Shown in pieces: positions 8,687 through 18,620 of a stretch of DNA of 41,213 nucleotides. This DNA comes from Clostridia bacterium (GTDB taxonomy: Bacteria > Bacillota > Clostridia > UMGS1810), in assembly GCA_017621495.1 (NCBI GenBank), contig JAGATB010000006.1, positions 1 to 41,213 of the forward strand. The letters run 5' to 3'. Position 1 is the stretch's first letter. Each line of letters starts with the position of its first letter. Made by a program: the position numbers and the translations under genes. The notes under the pieces were generated by a model. It saw only the letters and a list, made by a program, of their open reading frames with translations. It had not been told where the DNA came from and ran no database searches.

Positions 8687-10015
8687 TTATTCCTTTGTCA
8701 TAAGACTTATAAAAAAGCCGTCACAATCATCAATATGCGGATACAGTGTCAGATAACCGCTGTTTTTCACAGAGCACCTGATTTTCTTCAATCTAAATTC
8801 GGGGCAACACTTCAAAAATTCAAACAGTACATCCTCATTTTCACTTCTTTGTGTAGTACAGGTAGAGAAAATCATAGTACCGCCATGTTTAACATATGAA
8901 GCAGAAGTCTTTAATATGTTCAAGCTAATTTCAGCAAGATCAGTACTATCTGCTTCTTTTCGTAAATATTTAATATCCGGTTTTTTGCGTATAATCCCCA
9001 ACCCGGAACAGGGTGCATCAACAAGAAGATAGTCGGCTTTTTGAGCATAATCGGGATTATACATTGCTGAATCATTAACATATGCTGTAATATTGTTTAA
9101 ACCTAATCTTTCGGCATTATTTTTAATTCTTTTTATCTTAGCCTCGGAAACATCAAAAGCATATACCGTGCCTGAACCAAGCATCTTTTCGGCAAAATGT
9201 GTAGTTTTGCCGCCGGGAGAAGCACACATGTCAAAAACGACACTGCCGGGTAAAGGGCTCAATACTTCACCTACATATGCTGCTGCCGGATCCTGAATGT
9301 AAAACAGACCTTTTTTAAAAGCCGGAGAGGTTTCTAAATTACCGACTTTGGTGGCTGAAATAAGATAATCAACCTCTTTAAAAAGCTCCGATACATATGG
9401 CTCACACTCCCATCCTTCGCTATTAAGGATTTTAATGAGTTCTTCTCTGTTTGTTTTAAGTTTATTTACTCTGAGGATTGTAGCGGGCTTTTGATTCATG
9501 GCTTTGAGCAGATTTTCTGTATCTTTCCCTAAATCATCAGACCATGATTTAACTATCCATTCGGGACATGAGTATTTTATGCTTAAATGTTTTATTGGGT
9601 CATCGGGAAGTTTTATTTCTTTGCCGTTTTGAATGACTTTTCTTAAAACAGCATTTACAAATCCGGCAATTCTGAAATTGGATGACTTTTTAATTATTTT
9701 AACACATTCATTTACAGCAGCACTTTCAGGGACTTTATCCATAAATAATATCTGGTAAACACCTGTACGCAGTACGCAAAGGACATAGGGTGAAATCTTA
9801 TTTAGCTTGATATCCGATGCTAAGGAGATTGCATAGTTTATATATTCAAGATTTCTCAGGACACCGTTTGTAATTTCTGTAATAAAACGAATGTCAAGCT
9901 CCGATAGAGTCAAATATTGTCTGCGGACATTATCGAGTTCATCGGAAAGGTTGCTGTGTTTCTTGGTTACACTGTATATTATATCAACAGAAAGTTTTCT
10001 CGGATTAAGGCTCAT
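8687..10015 (-). CDS. rsmB: 16S rRNA (cytosine-967-C5)-methyltransferase
   Basis: This enzyme methylates C967 of 16S rRNA. The first 130 or so residues are a NusB-like helical RNA-binding domain; the rest is a SAM-dependent methyltransferase. Seen motifs are the SAM loop DMCASPGGKT, the DAPCSGLG motif and the catalytic-cysteine motif FSTCT. Length 442 fits the family. The start codon follows a GAGGTA site, 11 bases past the fmt stop. Confidence 0.94.
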   Translation of the reverse strand: MSLNPRKLSVDIIYSVTKKHSNLSDELDNVRRQYLTLSELDIRFITEITNGVLRNLEYINYAISLASDIKLNKISPYVLCVLRTGVYQILFMDKVPESAAVNECVKIIKKSSNFRIAGFVNAVLRKVIQNGKEIKLPDDPIKHLSIKYSCPEWIVKSWSDDLGKDTENLLKAMNQKPATILRVNKLKTNREELIKILNSEGWECEPYVSELFKEVDYLISATKVGNLETSPAFKKGLFYIQDPAAAYVGEVLSPLPGSVVFDMCASPGGKTTHFAEKMLGSGTVYAFDVSEAKIKRIKNNAERLGLNNITAYVNDSAMYNPDYAQKADYLLVDAPCSGLGIIRKKPDIKYLRKEADSTDLAEISLNILKTSASYVKHGGTMIFSTCTTQRSENEDVLFEFLKCCPEFRLKKIRCSVKNSGYLTLYPHIDDCDGFFISLMTKE

Positions 10016-10026
10016 CGTATACCTCG

Positions 10027-10962
10027 TTATTTTAAGACAGTATTTTTTTCTATAGTATTTCCTTTAAGATAATCGGAAACACTCATTGCCTTCTTAGCTT
10101 CGGGCTGTATTTCCAATATCCGCAGAACGCTTCCGTCACCACATATTACATCAAAGGAGTCACTGTTTACATCAGCTACGAGACCACACTCACCTTGTTT
10201 TATAATATCTGCAGGATATGCTTTGAGTATTTTAACATTCTTACCATTCATAGTTGTTGACGCCTTTGGAAAAGGCGTAAGTCCACGGATAAGGTTATTA
10301 ATACTTCCGGCACTCTCTGACCAATTTATTACAGTCATTTCCTTGGTTATCATATGCGCATAATGTGTAGTTGTCTCTCCTTGAGGGATCCTTGTTATAT
10401 CGCCGCTGAGAATCTTTTCGACGGTTTCAACAAGCAGTTGTGCGCCCAATATAGCAAGTTTATCGTGTACTGTTCCAAAATTATCATCATCACTAAGCTT
10501 TATTGATGATTTTAAAAGCATATCACCGGTGTCAAGTCCCGTATCCATATACATTGTGGTGACACCTGTATATTCCTCTCCATCAATAAGAGCCCATTGC
10601 ATAGGCGCAGCACCACGATATTTGGGAAGAAGGGATCCGTGTACATTAATACAGCCGTATTTTGGGTAATTGATTACGTATTCCGGCAACAGTTTACCGT
10701 ATGCCACTACTGCTATCATATCGGGAGATTCTTTTAACAAAATATCCTCAAAATTTTCTTTTTTCAGGTTTTGGGGCTGATATATATTTTTTATACCAAG
10801 CTCCTGTGCACACAAACTCACATCGGGAGGTGTTAATTTATGACCTCTACCTCTGGGCTTATCTTCCGTAGTCACTACACATGTGACATCATAGCCGGCT
10901 TCTTTAAGTTTCTTTAAGGAAACACAAGCGAACTCCGGAGTTCCCATAAACATAATTCTCAT
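10027..10962 (-). CDS. fmt: Methionyl-tRNA formyltransferase
   Basis: It formylates Met-tRNA(fMet) for translation initiation, using 10-formyl-tetrahydrofolate. The active-site residues N106 and H108 lie in CINVHGSLLPKYRGAAP, and D144 lies in MDTGLDTGDM. A C-terminal OB-like domain follows from about residue 205. Length 311 is standard. It sits directly after def, as in most bacteria, and the formate-THF ligase gene (fhs) that can supply its cofactor is also in this window. Confidence 0.95.
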   Translation of the reverse strand: MRIMFMGTPEFACVSLKKLKEAGYDVTCVVTTEDKPRGRGHKLTPPDVSLCAQELGIKNIYQPQNLKKENFEDILLKESPDMIAVVAYGKLLPEYVINYPKYGCINVHGSLLPKYRGAAPMQWALIDGEEYTGVTTMYMDTGLDTGDMLLKSSIKLSDDDNFGTVHDKLAILGAQLLVETVEKILSGDITRIPQGETTTHYAHMITKEMTVINWSESAGSINNLIRGLTPFPKASTTMNGKNVKILKAYPADIIKQGECGLVADVNSDSFDVICGDGSVLRILEIQPEAKKAMSVSDYLKGNTIEKNTVLK

Positions 10963-10981
10963 CGGATAACCTACCTTTAAT

Positions 10982-11440
10982 TTATTGTTCTACTTCTACA
11001 AATTCCGTAACTTTATCTACAAATACTATTCCGTCCAGATGGTCGATTTCATGACAAAAAGCCTTTGCAAGCATACCTTCGGCATTGTATGTTACTTTCT
11101 CGCCGTCACGGTTAAGTGCAGTGACGGTAACCTTTGAAGGGCGTACTACGTAACCGTACTTCCCGGGTACACTCAGACATCCCTCTGTATCTTTTATGTT
11201 ACCCTCAACATCAACAATTTCGGGATTAATCAATTCAATCAATCCCTCACCTATATCTATTACAGCTATTCTCTTTAGTATACCTACCTGAGGTGCGGCA
11301 AGACCGACACCGTTAGCTTCATGCATAGTTTCTGCCATATCGTCAAGAAGTGTAAGTATTTTTTCGTCAATTGTTTCTACAGGACGACATTTTTTTCTTA
11401 AAATGTCATCTCCGAGCTTTCTGATATTTCTCAGTGCCAT
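10982..11440 (-). CDS. def: Peptide deformylase
   Basis: This metalloenzyme removes the formyl group from new proteins. All three motifs are visible: GVGLAAPQ at 44-51, EGCLS at 86-90 (metal-ligand cysteine C88) and HEIDH at 130-134 (two histidine ligands and the catalytic glutamate). I chose ATG 11440 (152 residues), which has an AAAGGTG site upstream; an in-frame start at 11482 would add 14 non-conserved residues that overlap priA. It is paired with fmt. Confidence 0.95.
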   Translation of the reverse strand: MALRNIRKLGDDILRKKCRPVETIDEKILTLLDDMAETMHEANGVGLAAPQVGILKRIAVIDIGEGLIELINPEIVDVEGNIKDTEGCLSVPGKYGYVVRPSKVTVTALNRDGEKVTYNAEGMLAKAFCHEIDHLDGIVFVDKVTEFVEVEQ

Positions 11441-11456
11441 AATTAATTCACCTTTC

Positions 11457-13901
11457 TCAGTACATATTTGATGGGTTAACATCGATAGAAATCTGCGAAC
11501 TGCCCTTTTTTGTCAGAAATTCTCTATAGAGCGCTCCTATGCAATCATAAAGCTCTTTGGAATAACGGGTTTTCATCAAAAATCTATATCTGTATTTATT
11601 GTTTATTTTAAACATCGGTGCTTCTGCGACCGAATAAAACATCACATTAAATTTATTTGTATAATTTTTCAGCCTTTTTTGAAAGTTAACAGCTGTATTT
11701 TTTGCTTTGGATTTATCTTCATCTGTAAAAACAAAATTTATAAATTCACAAAAAGGCGGATATATCATCAGTTTTCTAAGCTCTATCTCATCTGTATAAA
11801 ATGATTCGTAATCCTGCTTAGCAGCATTTTGTATGGTCTCATTGTCAGGATTATATGTTTGTATCACTGCTCTGCCTTTGAGTTCGCCCCTGCCGGCTCT
11901 GCCTGTAACCTGTGTTATGAGGTCAAAGGTTCTCTCTGCGGCTCTGTAGTCATCAAGATTGAGGCTCATATCAGCAGCTATAATACCTACTAAAGTAACG
12001 TTTTCAAAATCAAGACCTTTGGTAATCATCTGTGTACCTATTAATATATCGGCTTCATGATTTTTAAAGCTTGCAAGTAACTTTTCATGACTTTGACGTG
12101 CTGATGTAGTATCGGCATCCATACGTATTATTGATGCCTCAGGAAAAAGCTGAGCTATCTCATCTGCAACACGCTGCGTCCCTATACCGAAATGCTTAAT
12201 ATATTTACTTGAACACTCAGGACAAGTTGTATGAACATTTTCTGCATAATCACAATAATGACAAACCATTTTATTTATTGACTTGTGATACGTAAGGGAG
12301 ACATTGCAATTAGGACATTCAGCTACATATCCACATGCCCTGCACGAAACAAAGCTGGAAAATCCTCTTCTGTTTAAAAACAAAATCGTTTGCTGATTCT
12401 TCTCCAAATTCAAAGCAATTTCTTCAATGAGCTTCCTGCTGAATATACTCATATTCCCATCTGACATCTCGGTACGCATATCAACGATGTAAGTGTCGGG
12501 CAATGGTGATTTATTTGCTCTTGTTGGCATACTCAAAGGAAAATATTTGCCGCTTTGGGCTCTGAAGGTGCTTTCAACAAGCGGAGTTGCACTTGCCAAG
12601 AGCACTACAGAGGAATGCTGTCTTGCACGAAATTTTGCAATTTCTACAGCATTGTATTTTGGTGAAGACTCGGATTTATAGGTGTTTTCATGCTCCTCAT
12701 CTACGATTATAAGTCCGATATTTTTAAAAGGAGCAAATACAGCGCTACGGGCACCGACGACTATATCGACATCACCTTCATTGATTTTTTTCCATTGTTC
12801 ATAGCGTTGCTTCTGTGTCAAAGAGCTGTGTATCACGGCAACCCTGTCGCCAAATCGAGCTGTGACCTGTCTTACCATCTGTGGAGTAAGACTTATCTCC
12901 GGAACGAGAAAAATTGCATCTTTTCCAAATTTGACTGTTTTTTCTATGAGTTCAAGATACACTTCGGTTTTACCGCTTCCTGTAACCCCATTTAACAAGA
13001 ATGTCTGTTTTTTATTATTTTTAATGCTCTCAACAACAGTATTATATACTGATTCTTGTTCTAAGTTAAGAGTGTGTCTCTCGTAAGTGTTTTCATAATC
13101 TATATCAAATATTTCTTCCCGTTCTATACATTCATAAGTATAAACATACCCTTTACTTTCAAGATAATCAACAACCGACTTGGATGTATTGGCACACTCA
13201 AGTAAGTCATGAAGATACATATCGTGTTCGTCACATAGAAACTCAAGGCAGCGAGCTCTTGCGGGGGCTTTTTTTATCATATTATCAATAGCAATACAAG
13301 CTTGCTCATACTCAATAGCAAGAGTGACCCGCTTTCGCATAGTATCTTTGAGACCTTTTTGAATATTCTCCTCAATTGTTATAATACCTCTTTTTTGCAT
13401 AGTATTTAAAACAGAGGTCAAATTTTTTGAAGTAATGTGTTCTGTTAACTTATCAAAAGACATCGGTCCGGGAAGCAAAAGCGAATATATCTGCGAAGCA
13501 CGGATTGAATGTTCTATATATTTTTGATTATCATCAGTTAAATGCTGTGTAAGTGATATTGTTTTTTTAAACCTTGTGCCGACACCCGTAGGAATCATAG
13601 ATTTAATCGCGGATATATAAGTGCAAAAATATCTATGCTTCATAAAGTGTACAAGTTCAACAGCATTTTCGTCAAAATAAGAGTATGGGTCTTCAACAGA
13701 GGAAATTTGTTTCAAGTTTTTATATTCAGATTCAGACACAAGATTAATTACATAGGCTTCAGCTGTTTTGTTTCCCCTACCGAAAGGCACAAGAACACGC
13801 ACACCGACTTTAACAACATCTGTCAAATCATCGGGTATGAGATAATGATATATATTATCCGTTGCCTTTGTGATGCTGTTAAGCACAACCTCTGCAATCA
13901 A
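11457..13901 (-). CDS. priA: Primosomal protein N' (replication restart helicase)
   Basis: PriA recognises stalled replication forks and reloads the replicative helicase. The N-terminal DNA-binding region (about 1-200) is followed by a superfamily 2 helicase: Walker A GVTGSGKT at 305-312, DEEH at 401-404, then a zinc-binding insertion with paired cysteines near 510-560 ([13 protein letters not shown] and later CxxC pairs) and the C-terminal helicase half. Length 814 is normal. The start is TTG at 13901, with GGAGG (13914-13910) 8 bases upstream. It lies between coaBC and def as in B. subtilis. Confidence 0.95.
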   Translation of the reverse strand: MIAEVVLNSITKATDNIYHYLIPDDLTDVVKVGVRVLVPFGRGNKTAEAYVINLVSESEYKNLKQISSVEDPYSYFDENAVELVHFMKHRYFCTYISAIKSMIPTGVGTRFKKTISLTQHLTDDNQKYIEHSIRASQIYSLLLPGPMSFDKLTEHITSKNLTSVLNTMQKRGIITIEENIQKGLKDTMRKRVTLAIEYEQACIAIDNMIKKAPARARCLEFLCDEHDMYLHDLLECANTSKSVVDYLESKGYVYTYECIEREEIFDIDYENTYERHTLNLEQESVYNTVVESIKNNKKQTFLLNGVTGSGKTEVYLELIEKTVKFGKDAIFLVPEISLTPQMVRQVTARFGDRVAVIHSSLTQKQRYEQWKKINEGDVDIVVGARSAVFAPFKNIGLIIVDEEHENTYKSESSPKYNAVEIAKFRARQHSSVVLLASATPLVESTFRAQSGKYFPLSMPTRANKSPLPDTYIVDMRTEMSDGNMSIFSRKLIEEIALNLEKNQQTILFLNRRGFSSFVSCRACGYVAECPNCNVSLTYHKSINKMVCHYCDYAENVHTTCPECSSKYIKHFGIGTQRVADEIAQLFPEASIIRMDADTTSARQSHEKLLASFKNHEADILIGTQMITKGLDFENVTLVGIIAADMSLNLDDYRAAERTFDLITQVTGRAGRGELKGRAVIQTYNPDNETIQNAAKQDYESFYTDEIELRKLMIYPPFCEFINFVFTDEDKSKAKNTAVNFQKRLKNYTNKFNVMFYSVAEAPMFKINNKYRYRFLMKTRYSKELYDCIGALYREFLTKKGSSQISIDVNPSNMY

Positions 13902-13916
13902 TATTAAATCCTCCTC

Positions 13917-15110
13917 TTACATCTGCACACACTTATCTAAGATTATATGTGCTATATCCTCCTTAGACATCATATCAATAGATGTTTTCTGTCCTTTTTT
14001 ATCTATTATAGTCACAATATTAGTATCTGTTTTAAAGCCGGCACCTTCTCTTGATAAATCATTTGCCACAATAAAATCAAGATTCTTTGACTTAAGCTTT
14101 TTTTCTGCATTTGCTATTAAATCCTTTGTTTCCATGCAAAAGCCTACAAGAATTTGATTTTGCTTCTTTTTACCAAGTTCGTTAAGTATATCAGGGTTTC
14201 GGGTAAGCGCTATCGACATATCACCGGTCTTTTTTATTTTGTGTTCAGCGATGTTTAATGGTTTATAATCGGCTACTGCTGCTGCCTTGATAATTATATC
14301 TGCATCATCGGAAGATGCAGTTACAGCATCATACATCTCCTGAGCACTGTTCACATATATAACATCTATATCCGTGAAAGGTTTAATATTCACCGGGCCG
14401 GATATAAGGGTTACTTGTGCACCTCTAAGCTTTGCAGCTTTGGCTGCGGCATAGCCCATCTTTCCACTTGAATGATTGGAAATAAATCTCACAGGATCAA
14501 TCTTTTCAGCTGTAGGTCCTGCAGTAACGAGAACCTTCTTGCCAAGCAAATCTTTATTTTTATATGCGTGGTATTCCACAACATCTGTAATCTTATCATA
14601 ATCTGCCAATCTGCCTTTACCGACAGTACCGCACGCAAGACTTCCTTCATCAGGGTCGATGAAACAATAGCCGTATTTCTTAAGTTTGGCTATGTTTTCC
14701 CGTACTATGGGGTTGTCATACATATTGTTGTTCATGGCAGCAGCAAAAATAACAGGTACTTTGGCTGCCATTATTGTAGTAGAAAGAAAATCATCAGCTA
14801 TGCCCGATGCCACTTTACCGATTATATTAGCGGTAGCAGGACACACCAAAAACACATCAGCCCACGATGCCATGGATATATGCTCTACCTCACTGTAATC
14901 AGGTAATTCAAACATATCGCATATGACTTTGTTTTTGCTGATAGTACCAAACGTGAGTGGACCGACGAATTCCCGGGCAGACTTAGTCATCACAACCCGT
15001 ACGTCTGCACCCTTCTTTTTAAGACGGCTTACCACTTCAACGGCTTTGTATGCGGCAATGCAGCCGGTAACACCGACTGCAACCTTGATACCATTAAGAG
15101 TCTTGTCCAT
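13917..15110 (-). CDS. coaBC: Bifunctional phosphopantothenoylcysteine decarboxylase/phosphopantothenate-cysteine ligase
   Basis: This fusion carries out two steps of coenzyme A synthesis. The N-terminal flavin-dependent CoaC half shows AAMNNNMYDNP and the GSLACG motif with its active-site cysteine. The C-terminal CoaB half starts near residue 175 with VLVTAGPTAEKIDPVR and FISNHSSGKMG. I chose ATG 15110 (397 residues), supported by GAAGGA 8 bases upstream; it overlaps the end of rpoZ by 17 bases. An in-frame start at 15143 lacks support. Confidence 0.94.
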   Translation of the reverse strand: MDKTLNGIKVAVGVTGCIAAYKAVEVVSRLKKKGADVRVVMTKSAREFVGPLTFGTISKNKVICDMFELPDYSEVEHISMASWADVFLVCPATANIIGKVASGIADDFLSTTIMAAKVPVIFAAAMNNNMYDNPIVRENIAKLKKYGYCFIDPDEGSLACGTVGKGRLADYDKITDVVEYHAYKNKDLLGKKVLVTAGPTAEKIDPVRFISNHSSGKMGYAAAKAAKLRGAQVTLISGPVNIKPFTDIDVIYVNSAQEMYDAVTASSDDADIIIKAAAVADYKPLNIAEHKIKKTGDMSIALTRNPDILNELGKKKQNQILVGFCMETKDLIANAEKKLKSKNLDFIVANDLSREGAGFKTDTNIVTIIDKKGQKTSIDMMSKEDIAHIILDKCVQM

Positions 15111-15429
15111 TAGAAATTCCTTCTTCATCCATAACAGCATCAAGATCTGTTATTGCTTCACGTTCGGCATATGCTTCCTGCTCAAGGATATCATTTAATG
15201 TAGTCTCGTTATCGGAGATAGCGGGCTCTTTACCTGTTCTTAAAGTAACCTTGTTTTCAGCAATTTCATTAACTGCAATGCTTACAGGTTTATCTGATTT
15301 ACATTCTACAAAAACATTATCCTTCTTTGTGAATATTTCACGTGCTCTCTTCGCTGTAGCAATAACTAAAGTATACTTGCTGTCAATTTTTTTTGCTTTC
15401 ATTAATTCTGAAGCTGATGGTTTTAACAT
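15094..15429 (-). CDS. rpoZ: DNA-directed RNA polymerase omega subunit
   Basis: Omega helps assemble and stabilise RNA polymerase. The conserved core is in the first 70 residues: [27 protein letters not shown] and a V-x-I-A-V-NEIAE segment. The protein is 111 residues, longer than the usual 65-90, with an acidic, poorly conserved tail of about 40 residues (many Glu and Asp). It follows gmk and precedes coaBC, the standard Firmicute order. Confidence 0.92.
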   Translation of the reverse strand: MLKPSASELMKAKKIDSKYTLVIATAKRAREIFTKKDNVFVECKSDKPVSIAVNEIAENKVTLRTGKEPAISDNETTLNDILEQEAYAEREAITDLDAVMDEEGISNGQDS

Positions 15430-16043
15430 ATTTCACACACCTCTTTAATTATATTTTTGTTTCTGATTACTCTTTGGCTCTCGCCTATTAAAATTGAGCG
15501 GAAAGTTTCTACTGCTTTATCTAAGTCATCATTAATAAGTATGTACTCGTATTTATCAATCTCTTGTATTTCTTCGCGAGCTCTTGACAGTCGGCTCTCA
15601 ATTACATCTATGGTCTCGGTATTTCTTGATACAAGTCTGTTCTTTAGCTCTGTAAAGGATGGAGGAAGCACAAATATACCAACTGCATTATCAAACTTCT
15701 CCATAACACTGCATCCGCCCTGAACCTCGATTTCCAGTACTACATTTTTGCCTTCTGCTACCATGTCATTTACAGGTTTCTTAGGTGTACCGTAGTAATT
15801 ACCGCAAAACTCTGCCCATTCGGCAAGGCCGTCATTGGCAATCAAATCTTCAAATTCCTCTTTGGTTTTAAAGTAATACGTGACTCCTTCTATATCACTC
15901 GGTCTTGGAGAACGAGTGGTTGCCGATATTGAAAGAAAAGTATTGTCATGAGGATATCTTTTGAAGTATTCCTCCATTATGGTACCTTTTCCGGTGCCGG
16001 AAGGACCGGAAACAACAAAAACTGTGCCTTGTTTATTACTCAA
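15423..16043 (-). CDS. gmk: Guanylate kinase
   Basis: It phosphorylates GMP to GDP using ATP. The P-loop GPSGTGKGT is near the N-terminus, followed by the GMP-binding region with [17 protein letters not shown] and [14 protein letters not shown] prefer TTG at 16043 as start (206 residues, [13 protein letters not shown] once initiated): GAGGAGG at 16056-16050 is 6 bases from it, whereas the ATG at 16049 directly abuts that site. The gene overlaps the end of remA by 8 bases. Confidence 0.93.
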   Translation of the reverse strand: MSNKQGTVFVVSGPSGTGKGTIMEEYFKRYPHDNTFLSISATTRSPRPSDIEGVTYYFKTKEEFEDLIANDGLAEWAEFCGNYYGTPKKPVNDMVAEGKNVVLEIEVQGGCSVMEKFDNAVGIFVLPPSFTELKNRLVSRNTETIDVIESRLSRAREEIQEIDKYEYILINDDLDKAVETFRSILIGESQRVIRNKNIIKEVCEIC

Positions 16044-16305
16044 GTTCATCCTCCTCAAAAAGATTATCATCATCTTTGGTAAGTCTACCGGCAACGGTTT
16101 CTGTCTGAAGTGCAGATAAAATAATATGGTCGCTGTCGGTTATAATAACACTTCTTGTCCTCCTGCCATATGTAGCATCGATGAGAGCACCTTTCTCACG
16201 GGCTTCCATAATCATACGCTTTATCGGAGCTGACTCCGGACTTACAATGGCAATTATTCTCTGTGAAGAGACAATATTGCTAAATCCCACATTAATTAGT
16301 TTCAT
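16036..16305 (-). CDS. remA: DUF370/RemA-like DNA-binding protein
   Basis: This small protein (89 residues) belongs to the RemA family, which in B. subtilis activates biofilm matrix genes and osmoprotection genes as a ring-shaped DNA-binding oligomer. Conserved segments are [16 protein letters not shown] and [15 protein letters not shown]. The last 15 residues are acidic. It lies between yicC and gmk exactly as in B. subtilis. Its target genes in this organism cannot be told from the sequence. Confidence 0.9.
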   Translation of the reverse strand: MKLINVGFSNIVSSQRIIAIVSPESAPIKRMIMEAREKGALIDATYGRRTRSVIITDSDHIILSALQTETVAGRLTKDDDNLFEEDELE

Positions 16306-16332
16306 TGTATTTTACCCCTTAGTACTTTAGAA

Positions 16333-17211
16333 TTACTCGATGTTTTGTACTTGCTCACGAAGCTTTTCAATCTCTGATTTCAAATCAACAACAGCTTTGC
16401 CTATGATGAAATCATTGCATTTACTGCCCATTGTATTGGCTTCACGATTTAATTCCTGTATGGTAAAATCAAGCTTTCTTCCAACAGGAATATCACTTTT
16501 GAGTAAATTGGAATATTCATTCAGATGGCTCTCAAATCTAACGAGCTCTTCTGTGATATTTACTTTATCGGAGAAAATTGCAACTTCTGTAAGCAATCTG
16601 GTTTCATCAACCTCAACGCCGTTTAAAAGTTCCTCTATCCTCTCTCTCATACGCTGTTTGTATTCATCAACAGTATCATTGGAACGCTCCTTGATAGTAT
16701 CAAGAATATCTCTTACTCCTGAGATAGTTTCAACAAAAAAATCATACAGACGTGCTCCTTCACGTGCACGATTAGCTGATATGTCATCAAGAGCCATAGC
16801 CATGACTTCCTTCGTATCAGCTATTATTTGTTCTTTATCCTGCTCACACTTCTCTACATTGAAGACATCCGGAAATCTCGAAATAGAAGATACTGTGATA
16901 TCATCCCGTATACCAAGCTTTTCTCCCATGGCTTTAAGTGCATCGTAATACCCCTTAGCCACAGAAGTGTTTAAAGTGATAACCTTGTCATCATTGTCAA
17001 CAGTATCATACTGAATGAATACATCCACCTTGCCGCGGCTTATACGAGTTGCAAGACACTCTCTCACAGCATCCTCTACAAATGAATACTGCTTGTACAT
17101 ACGAATATTATAGTCAAGATATCTGTTATTTACACTTTTAATCTCTACGGTAATTTTGTAATCGTTAAAAAGCTTTTCTCCTCTGCCGTAGCCTGTCATA
17201 CTTTTTATCAT
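16333..17211 (-). CDS. yicC: YicC family endoribonuclease-like protein
   Basis: The YicC/YloC family is linked to RNA turnover; E. coli YicC is reported as an endoribonuclease. The protein begins MIKSMTGYGRG, the family signature, contains SVNNRYLD, and ends with the C-terminal family domain (GRKLDFTIQELNREANTMGSK). I use ATG 17211 (292 residues), with GAGG 9 bases upstream; an in-frame start at 17229 adds six unconserved residues. It is the first gene of the long operon and has its own promoter. Confidence 0.92.
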   Translation of the reverse strand: MIKSMTGYGRGEKLFNDYKITVEIKSVNNRYLDYNIRMYKQYSFVEDAVRECLATRISRGKVDVFIQYDTVDNDDKVITLNTSVAKGYYDALKAMGEKLGIRDDITVSSISRFPDVFNVEKCEQDKEQIIADTKEVMAMALDDISANRAREGARLYDFFVETISGVRDILDTIKERSNDTVDEYKQRMRERIEELLNGVEVDETRLLTEVAIFSDKVNITEELVRFESHLNEYSNLLKSDIPVGRKLDFTIQELNREANTMGSKCNDFIIGKAVVDLKSEIEKLREQVQNIE

Positions 17212-17247
17212 AAGTAGTAACCTCGCCAAAATATATTTTTACAGTTA

Positions 17248-17276
17248 ATTATATCAAGATTTCAAACAAATTACAA
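17248..17276 (-). promoter_or_regulatory. Promoter of the yicC-led 16-gene operon
   Basis: The minus strand reads TTGTAA (17276-17271), a 17-base spacer and a perfect TATAAT (17253-17248). The yicC start codon lies about 37 bases downstream of the -10. Genes below it are spaced by at most about 30 bases or overlap, down to the terminator at 1866-1911. Confidence 0.7.
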
Positions 17277-17282
17277 TAGATT

Positions 17283-17319
17283 TTTTAAAAATAATTAATA
17301 TTTTTGATTATTTTTAAAA
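17283..17319 (-). terminator. AT-only hairpin after the radical SAM gene
   Basis: A 13-base perfect inverted repeat (17283-17295 with 17307-17319) consists only of A and T and overlaps the stop codon of the radical SAM gene. It could be a weak terminator between the thrC-led and yicC-led operons. An AT-only stem is not convincing by itself. Confidence 0.35.
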
Positions 17320-18252
17320 TTTTTTTAATGCACTGCCGCCCAAATAGTTGCAAAGTCTACCCTGATATGTATTTCTTTGACGCATCACATCATCAATTGT
17401 ATCTTTTATTTTCCACCAGCTTGTGCCGTAATTTGCGAATAAAGTATGTTCTTCCTTTGCTCTGCCAATAAGTCTTTGTATCACAACCTCTGAAGACAAA
17501 TGCTCAAGAAATATTATAACTCTGTTTACGTAGTCCATGTATGTGCCCATATCAAATTCCTTGTTAAGATACATCTCAGCTATGGGAGTGTCCTTTACGA
17601 TATACAAACTGTGAAGTTTGACCTGATTAATCCCAAGTGCAGACAGAATCTTGGCACATTCAATTGTATCTTCAATATCATCCCATGGGAGATTTAATAT
17701 CAAATGTGCGCATATGTCAAATCCATACTTTTTGATAATCAATACTGCGTCAATAAACTCAGCCAATGTATGACCTCTGTTGATGTGCTTTAAAGTTTTA
17801 TAGTTAACTGTTTGAAGTCCGAGTTCAATTGATATATTAATTCCTGTATCTTGAGACAATTCATGCAAGAATTCCATATAGTCTTCTCTTATGCAATCAG
17901 GTCTCGTGGATATAGCTATTTCTACTATGTTGTCCTTTACAGCATCACTGATGTTCTTTTTAAATACTTCAATTGGCATGTATGTATTGGTGAAGTTTTG
18001 AAAATATGCGATAAACTTATTTGCCTTATATTTATGACCTATGAAGCTCATATTTTCATCAATTTGTTCAGAGACACTCATGGTAGATGGCAAATTTTCA
18101 AAAGCCGCACCCACTTCTCCGCAGAATATGCATCCACCTGCAGAACAAGTACCGTCACGGTTAGGACAAGTAATGGGTAGATTAACAGGAAGTTTATACA
18201 CTCTTTGACCGTATTTGTTTTTAAGATAGTCTGAATATGTATTATAAAGCAT
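17314..18252 (-). CDS. TIGR01212/YhcC-type radical SAM protein
   Basis: A radical SAM protein of 312 residues, of the family represented by B. subtilis YtqA and E. coli YhcC, whose exact substrate I cannot state. The family's opening motif is present: LPITCPNRDGTCSAGGCIFC, giving the cluster cysteines. Later segments such as SIELGLQT and CAHLILNLPW fit the Elp3-like radical SAM barrel. The ATG at 18252 has AGGTGA 5 bases upstream; a GTG at 18261 lies inside that site and is rejected. It is the last gene of the thrC-led unit. Confidence 0.85.
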   Translation of the reverse strand: MLYNTYSDYLKNKYGQRVYKLPVNLPITCPNRDGTCSAGGCIFCGEVGAAFENLPSTMSVSEQIDENMSFIGHKYKANKFIAYFQNFTNTYMPIEVFKKNISDAVKDNIVEIAISTRPDCIREDYMEFLHELSQDTGINISIELGLQTVNYKTLKHINRGHTLAEFIDAVLIIKKYGFDICAHLILNLPWDDIEDTIECAKILSALGINQVKLHSLYIVKDTPIAEMYLNKEFDMGTYMDYVNRVIIFLEHLSSEVVIQRLIGRAKEEHTLFANYGTSWWKIKDTIDDVMRQRNTYQGRLCNYLGGSALKKF

Positions 18253-18261
18253 TTTTATCAC

Positions 18262-18615
18262 CTAATGTTCAATCTGATTTTTGAAATTATTGTATTCATC
18301 TTCGGTTGTATAGTAGAGAAATTCATAGTCCGAGCACAGCTTCTCGGAAATTTCCTCGGTGCGGTCTGTGGAACCTTTATCTACAATTACAATATAAGGA
18401 ACAGTTCTGCCACCATAACGATGTAAATAATTGAAAATCGTGCATCTAACTATATACTCTATTGCGTTTTCTTGGTTTTTGACATGAATAAATACAAAAA
18501 CTTCTTTCTTCTCATTATCACTATGTAATATTAATTTAAAAAACTTCGTTACAATCTCAATTAATGCATATATGATAAGAAATGTAACAATAGTTTTGCA
18601 TATAATCACCGACAT
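18262..18615 (-). CDS. Short membrane-anchored glycosyltransferase-like protein
   Basis: This 117-residue protein is not a standard enzyme that I can name. An N-terminal hydrophobic helix (about 5-30) is followed by a short region with strand-helix-strand character and the motif YIVIVDKGSTDRTEEI, which looks like the nucleotide-sugar end of a family 2 glycosyltransferase (usually DDGSTD). The second half of a GT-A fold, including DxD and catalytic base regions, is absent. Either it is a half-domain with another role or a shrunken relic; the reading frame is clean and has a good AGAGGTG site 5 bases before ATG 18615. It sits between metK and the radical SAM gene. Confidence 0.6.
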   Translation of the reverse strand: MSVIICKTIVTFLIIYALIEIVTKFFKLILHSDNEKKEVFVFIHVKNQENAIEYIVRCTIFNYLHRYGGRTVPYIVIVDKGSTDRTEEISEKLCSDYEFLYYTTEDEYNNFKNQIEH

Positions 18616-18620
18616 ATAAA

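Noticed and set aside
17281..17320. Strong terminator between the radical SAM gene and yicC
   Set aside because: The inverted repeat is only A and T; I list it at low confidence and not as a firm terminator.
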